Assembly (NCBI GenBank): GCA_012845835.1
Contig: JABAKD010000027.1
Location: forward strand, 15,038,073 to 15,102,072
From: Undaria pinnatifida
Taxonomy: Eukaryota > Sar > Phaeophyceae > Laminariales > Alariaceae
Length of the DNA: 64,000 nucleotides
Direction of reading: 5' to 3'
Shown: piece by piece, positions 40,501 to 49,500 of the stretch
Layout: the number at the start of each line of letters is the position of its first letter
How positions within the stretch are numbered: the stretch's first letter is position 1
The notes under the pieces: model-generated
The model's input: only the letters and a program-made list of their open reading frames with translations
What the model was told of the DNA's origin: nothing
The model's database searches: none
Made by a program: the position numbers and the translations under genes

Positions 40501-43500
40501 CACCTTGGGTACAAAAAGTTTGTCCGAATACATGCGTGTACGTTTATTTTGCACGTGTCATTAAAATATCATATGATAGAATATCGTATGACACGTTGAT
40601 ACCATATGACACGTTGTTCATAGACTACAGCACAATATCACTTGACACCTGTTTCTTCTGCTCAAATCACAATAAAAACACCCCCCCCCGCAGCTCTCAC
40701 AAGAAACAGCAGTAGCAGTATTGCATCATAATGACACAACAGCACAGCACACAGGCACCCAGGCCTCAAAGCATCATATTATGTACCGGTATGTACGTGC
40801 GTGTATGCTGTGTACTCGTCCTTTTGCTTTCTTCAACGATTGTCCTCTCGCGGTCCTCTAGATGTTTACCTTTTTCTCACGAATTGCACTCGTACCGCCG
40901 ATCAGAACGTGACATCGAACGCAAGGACACAGCACAGCACAGCACAGCACAGAGCAATCAGCTCTGCACAGCTCTTGGCGCTATTAAATATCTAGTTGCA
41001 CCAAGTCATGGGCCTTTTCTTTCTGCCTCTTCACCTTTTTTTGTATTATTCCGTGCGCGAGCGTAGCGGGCGGCATCAACCGCCCGCGGAGCGGAACCCT
41101 TGTACATACAACTAAAATTCACTTCATGACACGGCATGTCACGACAAAGCAGGTAACGCGACGTCATGTCCAGTTACGACATTTCGAAAACCCGGGGACA
41201 CTGGTAGAGATGACCCCCCCCCCTGCATATCTCGCGCGCACGATATATATATGATACACGGTACCCACTGACCTGCTTAGCGTTGCTGCCTGTGAGGTGT
41301 CGGAAAAGCATCCACAGCACGTACAGTGTTCCCAGGCTGTAGTTCAGGTGGCGCGTGCCTGTGAGCAAGGCGAATTGGTGAGCGGCGTGGGAGTTGAGAT
41401 AAGCAGTGATACATGGAGAATGAGAGTACGTGTGTGCGAGACAGGGGGGGGAGAAAGAGAAGGAGCGGGAGAGGGCGAAAGGGAGAGAGAAGCTCCTAAC
41501 GATATAGCTCTGCGCAATGCCGGCAGCCCGGTCTTCCGCCCACAATGTTGTGCGTTCGATGTTTGCACGCGGTCCCTCCTCCCCCCCCCCCCCCCCCCTC
41601 CTTTGCACGGGTGGGGAGATCATGTGTATTGAGCGACGTGTATACACGAAGCATAGAGATAAAAAACGTATGTGAAGTTCAAGGTATAGCTCTGCGGAAA
41701 GCCGATAACCTGTTCTACCGCCCGAACAATCAGAACATTCACAACGCTTGGAACCAGAACATTCACAACGCTCGGATGCGGCCTCCTCTAACCCTCTCAC
41801 CTGAGTTCTTAAGCGCACAGTCCGTGACCCCTTCATAAAAGAGGCAGCTAAGGCTCTGCGTCCCGAGGTACAGGCTAAGGCATACCAGTGGAACTCCCGA
41901 GTTCATGGCCGACTCGCCAACATTAGGGAACCGTGACGTGCGGGACGGGTGGTTAAGCTTCACGCGTAGGCGCCGCAGCATAACCCATCCCGTTGGCCAG
42001 AACATTAGCATCAGAACCGAGGTTAGGAATACGCCCCAAACTCCCCCGCCTGTGGCGTGTTTAGGCCGGGGGGTGGGGGGAAGAGGGGGGGACGGAGTTA
42101 GGGAGTTAGAGGATACTAAGGCGTTTGATACGTTGGACATAGGAGGATCGAATATTATCGCAAGCTCCTTTTGGTTACTATATTGTAATTTATTCATATC
42201 GGAGTGCTTATCGCTCTTCTCCTATATCTGTCCACTAATCGTCTATCGCTCTTAGTTTTTTTTCCAAATCTCGCTCGTCGCTTTTGGGTTCTGACCTATC
42301 TTCCTGGTGTAGTCGTTCGCCACAAGCACCTCGCACGCCGCGTGGAACCAGTAGTGAACCACCTCCCAAAACGTCAGGTACGGAATCTGTCAAAAGGGTG
42401 GCGATGTTCACGAATGGCACGCAAGAACAAACACAGCATGGGGATGGGGGTAGGAATGGGAATGGTGGGGGTCGAGGTGTGGGCGGAGGTATGGGGGTGA
42501 AGGTTGGGGTGGGGCTGGGGGGGGGGTAGGTGGGCCAATCACCGTGCGCTGACACAAAGTCTCAAAAGGGTATACAACGTATGAAACCAGTGCTGAGCAC
42601 GTACCAGATTTATTACTACCATACCTCACATAAATCCTTGCGATCGGGATTTGAAAACAGTAGGTAATACCAGCATGCACTACCAGCATAAAGCACTATC
42701 TACCAGTGTCTACAACCAGTATTTACCACCGGCATTGTATACGAGTACCAGCACTTCATACCAGTGATTAAACACCACGGCAATGCGCGTACCTCCCCGG
42801 CGGCGAATAGGTGAGCGCAAAGAGCAGCAAAAGACACGGGCACTAGCTCTCGCGCGAACTCAAAATCCTGATCCTCGAACAGACCCATTAGTTTTGGAAA
42901 CCCTGGGTGAACACCAGTATTTAGCACTTACTACGGACCAGTATTTATTACCAGTAGTAAATACCAGTACTTACTGGCAGGATATACTACCAGTATGACA
43001 GCAACACAAAAAAGGGCATACCTCCCCGGCAGCGAATCGGTCAGCGCAAAGAGCAGCAGAAGGCACGGGCGCTAGCTCTCGCGCGAACTCAACACCCTGA
43101 TCCTCGAACAGCCACATTAGGTTTGGACGCCCTTACTGAATACCAGCATATACGGCCAGTAACTCTGCCAGTATTTACCGTACTACTTAATACCACCCGT
43201 AAAAAAACGCGCTTATCTCCCCGGCGGCGAACAAGTGAACGCCAAGAGCCGCGAACGTATTGAACACCATCCGTTACCACCAGTATCTCCTCTCAGAATT
43301 CCCTACGAGTATATACCACCAGTAATACTATCAGTACGTACTACCAGTAAAAGCAAAACAATTACCTCCCCAGCGGCGAACAGGTGAACGCAAAGAGCAG
43401 CGAATGACACGGGCGCTAGCTCTCTTGCAAACTCAATGTCCTGGTCCTCGAACAGCCACATCAGCACGGCGATCGCGTATAGGAACGCCGGTGCCACCAG

Positions 43501-46500
43501 GACAATCTGCGGGTGAGGGTGGGGATAGGGGTATCGGTGGGGGCGGGGGGGGGGGGGGGGGTTGGGGGGGGGGGGTGAGCAGATAGGGGGGGGGTATGGG
43601 TTGGGGTTGGGATGAAGGTGGGGATGGGGTGGGATGAGGGTGTGGGTGGGATGGGGCGGGGGTGTTGGTTGGGGGGGAGGCGGGGGTGGGGGTAGGGGTG
43701 GAGGTGGGGTTGGAAGTAGTGGCGGTCAACGGGGGGGGAAGGGGTTGGGCTCATGTCGGACACAATCCATTCATAAGTGGCAGCTGAAAGGAGTAATCTG
43801 ATGAGAGGGTGGATACAATTGAGAGGAATTTCGAGGCAACAAGAGATTGCGCGAATGGGGTCGGCGTTGGGGCTGGTGGAGCCTCCATTTCTTCACGCCC
43901 CCATTCTATCCGCCCTTCCTCCTCTCCTTCCTTCCTTTCCTTCCCACCCCCCGCCCTCCCTCCCTTCGTTCCTCCCATTTCTATTTTATAACTAATTTTC
44001 AAGGACGTCAGCCGTGAGTTCGACGAATTTCAGGTCAATACTCATCTTTGCAAGCTGCGTTGTTGGTACCTGTAATATACTATATGGGTGAGTTTTTATT
44101 GGGATGTGTCCTATTTTTTGTCCACTATAATGGTAAGTGTTGGCATTTATACTTTAGGTGGGGAATTTTGAGCTAGGTAAAACATCACATATATTTTATA
44201 AATGTATTACTGTAGTTTCCACTACATTGCTCTATCAAATGTATGGTAGGCGGTTTATTTTGTTTTTTCTCCCCCGGGTGCTTTAATATCGGGAAGAGTA
44301 CGATTACAGAATATTATTAGTTATCTATATGTTGCTCTTAATACAGCATTCGAGAATGAAAGTCAGCTACTCCCACCCCAAAAATAATAAAAACTCTGTG
44401 GGACACGAACCCACGGTTCCAAATTGATACGCTGTCACTCTCATATTTAAATACATGTATATATTTTCAGGACGTCAGGTGTGAGTTCGACGAATTTCAA
44501 GTCAGTACTCGTATTTTGAATCTGCTTGCTGGTACTTGTACTATGCTATGTGGGCGAATTTTTTTTGGGAGGGGTCCTTTTTTTTTATAAACAAATATTT
44601 TTCTCCACTACATTGATTGGTGCTAGTATTTTTACTTGAGGTGGGGAATTTTGGAGTAATCTATCTATTTCGCGGACCTCCCTCCCTCCCTCTCTCCGTT
44701 ATTTTCATTTAATTCTTCCTTCCTTCCCTCCTTCCATTCTGTTTCTCTTCCTTTGTTTTCCCCTCTTCCTTTTCTTCCCGCCCCCCCTCCCTTCGCCAGC
44801 CCGGCTTCACTAAACATGTTTCCCAAATCGACACTGCCCGTACTGCTGTAAGTAGTGCGTACACCAGGCACATATAATGGCAAAACAGGGTCAAACTTCA
44901 TTGTTGTTGTAAACACGAAATTACAATACGCGCATAAAAGGCCTTGGTCGAAAATTACATCGGATGCAGGAGTCACATCAAGGTTTCTCAGCCGTACACA
45001 ATGGGACAGGAGAGGACAGCAAAGGACATGACAGGACAGGACTGGACAGGACGGGACGGGACCGGGCCGGACCGGACCGGACCGGACAGGACAGGACAAA
45101 GAAACGCTGAACGCTAAACTTGCACTAAGCAGTATTGCTTATGTGTGTATCTTCGTTCGTACGAAGGGCTGCCTTCGCTATTGTGCACGATGAATGGCTG
45201 AATGGTTGATTGGTCGGTTGAATGGTTGGTCGATAGATTGATAGATTGATTGATCGAACGATTGATTGATTGGTTGGTATCATTCTTGCTTGCTTGCCTT
45301 TGATGGCTGGCTGGTTGGTTGGTGAATACATGCCTTCCTTTGATCAGTTGGGTGGTTGGTCGATTGATCGGTTGGTTGTTTGCATGCTTGCCTTTGATTG
45401 GTTAAATACTGGGTTGGTTCGATCGGTTGCTGGCATGCCTTTGATCGATTGAATATTTGGTTCGTTTTCTCGTGGGTGCATGGGTAGCTTGCTTTTGATT
45501 GGTTGGTTTGTTGTTTTCGATTGGTTGGATGGTTGGTTACTTCATTGGTTGAACGGTTGGTTCCTCGCCTGCGTCCCGACGGTGATGTGCGGGCTCTCGA
45601 ATATAGTACCGACGGCAGAAATCCGCCTGCTGGTGGTCATAGAGCTGTGGTTGCTGCTCTCCGACCACCGCCGCCCTCCCGCCCCCCCCCCGGCGCCGCT
45701 GTAATTCCTCGTGCTGAGAGCCAGAGCCATGACCAGGCAAGTGTGGCACACGTGGGATACAGGAGACGGAACACGGGGCATGAGGCAGGGGACATTAGAC
45801 AGAAAACAGGGGACAGGGGACAGGGGACAGGGGAAGGGGAACCGCGGCGGTTGGAGTTCTTGCTATCAACAATTCATACACTTCCTACCCCACACACTAC
45901 GATGCACGACCAAGGAGGCGTTACAGCACCCGTACAGCGGCACGGGCACCAACACGAGACAACTCATGCGCTTGATCGCCGTATCCAAAAGGTTTAACCC
46001 GTCCCCGATTTGTGGGCTCAGTTGCCAAAACCTATCCCACACTATTCCACGGTATTTCCACCCGGAATGTGTGTGCAGCTCTCTAGGGTTAGCATACCAA
46101 GGTATCCCCTTGGGAGTTCAACGGGGGAAATCGCCGAAATAAAGCGATGACTACAGCATGTCGGCGAGTCGAAACAGTCCAGCCTGCTGGAATAGGGAGC
46201 GTGTCCGAACTAAACTGTCAAGAGCTCCATGACACACGCAAAGCATGATAGTACTCATGCTGCTGACCGCTCTTTCTGAACGCTTGGTAAGACCGCACTC
46301 GTCGTGTTTTTCGACACTAGACACGGGCCCTCAAAGGGTCAACAGTATGCTCGTGTACGGTATTGAGACTAGTACTGCGTAGAATATATCTGTATAAATC
46401 CTAGAGACGAGGAATGCTTGGCGTATCAAAGGGGCTCTTGGGCTTCCCTGCCCGCGGCATACGAAGAAGCAGTGCTGGTACTACGTTACATTACGCACTA

Positions 46501-49500
46501 CAGGACTAGACCTACAGCAGCCTACAACAGCACTTGTTGTTATTGATATATCATTAGCTAGTTTACCACCATCTAGCCCGTGGTCACGAAGAGGCACCAG
46601 GAGTTTGCAGGCAGGTATACAGAAAAAAAAAAACATCCTAGAAAACTCGGTCCGAGTTTCAGGATGACAGCCAGTTCCAGGAACTATTTTATATACAAAC
46701 AAAACTAGACGCAAAGTAAGTATGGATGCATACAAAACTATACCTACGAAGATAAAATAACGCCACCGCTGTGCTACGAGCGTAGACTACTGCTGTGCCT
46801 TAGGTTTATCATAAACTGGGCGTGCTATTGTACATGTGAGAGCTACGACTCGTTTAATTATGCACTCGTAGATCAACAACGCCGGATAGCATAAGAACCG
46901 AATGCGAACACGACAACACATATGTCTGCCCTGCCAGGTACAGCAGTAAGCTCTACCAGTCAGCACAGCAGGATGTACTTGCTACGAGAAGCAAACAGCA
47001 CCAGCAGCAGCAGCACCCAGCAACTGTCATACCACGCGCAAAAAAAAAAGCTGCCCCTGCTGCCTGTTGCCGCTGATGCACCGCGGTCTGCTGTTGCTGC
47101 TGCTGCACTGCAGCAACAACATCCGGCATGCATCACACCACGCGGAATACACTACGCTGCACTGCTGTCTGTTGCGACACTGCTTGCGCTGGTACTGAAC
47201 TCACCCATACACGGACCCCGCACTGTCCCGCTTCCCGAGCCTGCTCGAGTCCCGGCGGGGTTGCGCCTGGCCGATCCGCACCACCACCCCAGGCATGTCT
47301 CCGTCGCCCTTGCAAGGCGAAAACAAGATAATACGAAGCCACCACGCGCACAAAATCGTCAAGTTATGACAGCTGTATTGATGTTCCAGGTTCTCTGGTC
47401 TTTACTTGTATGATATCAAACCGGTACTAACGTACCAGGTATTCGTGCACAAGCGGCAGGCAGCATCAACATACCTACTGCTGTAGCCTGCAAGCGAATT
47501 CGTAGGCCGGAAATACATACGACAAGGGGCACGGACACAGGGTGTGCTGGAGTCGATGAACGGAAGAAGTAAATACCCTGTAACGATTTAATGAACCCTT
47601 TTGGGGGGCGATTACATTGACCTAAAAAATAAAAGGTGAGAGGTGCGGTCTTAGGGTCATTCCTAACGAACACAAAATAAATGTCAGGAATCGTAACGAA
47701 AAAAACGTGGCGTTTGTCGCCACGAATCGTGACATTTGTCAGGAATCCTGCTTTTGAAATAGTTTTGAATCTTTCCATGGATACCGGGTATCAGTATTCC
47801 TGACAAAAGAAAAAAGCGATTTATTATTTTGAAACCGTGACATTTCAGATTTAAACTGTCAGGAATCGTGATTTGTTGTGTTTGTATCCCCAGCTTGCAC
47901 AGCAGCGACAGCAGCATGAGCCTCTGCCTCGACTCACGCAGCAGCCGAGGCGGCCTGATTAGGACCGCGTACAGCAGCGGCCACGAGAGCTTCAGCCTCC
48001 GGTGACTTGCACTCCTCCATCGTCGGGGAGTGCACGAACTTAAACTAGTCTGTATCACACCTTGGACCTGTAGCTCTGACTCTACTCCCCCACGCGCTCC
48101 GCGTGCAGGTCGTCGCCTACACAGCTGGGCCAGGTGTAACCCAATGCTATCGCTCATACGACTATGACTTACCGCATTGATCTGATTGGTCGAACTTCTT
48201 ACGTACGTACAAAACCCATATTTTATATTTTCTCATACTTCGATAATATTCTGCATTTCAGCTTCAAACTGTTAGGATTCGTGATTTTCTGTGTTCGTTT
48301 AGGAACGACTATGCCCGTATCACCCGTCTAGTCTACTGCTGTAGGATGAGCGTGCAACAGTATACATGTGTCACTGCGCCGCAAGCGTGCCGCACAGCTC
48401 CTTCCACATATTGCAGTCCGGACACATCCCCTACGTCACCGGCCCGAGGCGCTTGGTGTGGTCGAACTGTAATCGGCATTATTTTCGACATCCCCCCCCC
48501 CTCTGAAGTCCCACACATAAAGAGAGCCCTTGTGCTGAATACTGAATAGAGTCTGCAACCTCAACCAGTTTAACATGATGGAGGCAACGCCGGGAGGCAG
48601 CAAGAGAGCATGCCACAATCGGGCAAGCGGGGGCGTGGGGACCTTTGGGCGTAGACCAACCTACAAACTATAAGGCAAGGCATGTTGCTGTTGTTGCCGA
48701 TCTCCTGGCATATCCTTAAAGCAGTACGTGTGATCCCAGACACATAATATGATACCAGTAGACTCGTGCGCGCACTCCAGCTGTAGCACCGGTACATCGG
48801 TACTGGCAAAAAGGTTCGGTCTGCTACTATGCGGAAGGCGGCTTCGGAGTCTGAGACGAACAGTCAGGCTGGACAACGCGACAGAGTATTATACCTGGTA
48901 CACAGCAAGCAGCAAACGCAGAGTACGTCAAGAGTCATCTGTCTGCGCGTCTGCGAACATTCTGACTTCGGGTTGACGGCACGCTTGCCAGAACAAGCAG
49001 TCCAAAGTGGGTAAAATTTGCGCTTCTGTGAAGGAGCAGGGGGTTGATGGCGTGGGTCGTAGCTCCGGTGGGGGCATCGTCGTGAAAGCTATCTATAATG
49101 CAGGGAAAAAAGCATTTTGTTTCTGTGTGGGGAACTCGGGGTGGACTATTTCGTACTCGTACTGCTGTACCCCAGAGCTTGTCCGTACGCGTACGGTTTT
49201 GTCTGAGGCAGCCGCAGCAGAGCAGCAGTAACAATTTACCAGAGCTACTATTAATACAAGTACTTCGTGACTATCGTACTGCTGCAAGGAGAGAAGACAT
49301 AACAACGGCAGGACAACACGGAACATCATCGAAAAAAAATACCCAAAGTATCCATTCCATGGTGGTTACCACCGTGTAGAACACACAACGCACGCGTAGG
49401 CAACAACGAAAGCTGGCGTTGCTCTTCCCCCAAGAGGAGGCATCGGTGCTCCACTCTCATGCAAGCACGGACTACCTTGTGTTAGGGACAGCCGTCATAT

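Noticed and set aside
46922-47413. Plus-strand open frame of 163 codons
   Set aside because: Antisense to exon 2 of the membrane-protein gene, which has better splice sites and continues in phase; the Ser/Gln part is caused by CAG repeats.
47885-48005. Exon-like segment readable on both strands (plus SSDSSMSLCLDSRSSRGG; minus KLSWPLLYAVLIRPPRLL)
   Set aside because: The plus reading has a fine acceptor and the minus reading a fine GTGAGT donor, but neither has both, and exons 1 and 2 of the minus gene already join at phase 0 without it.
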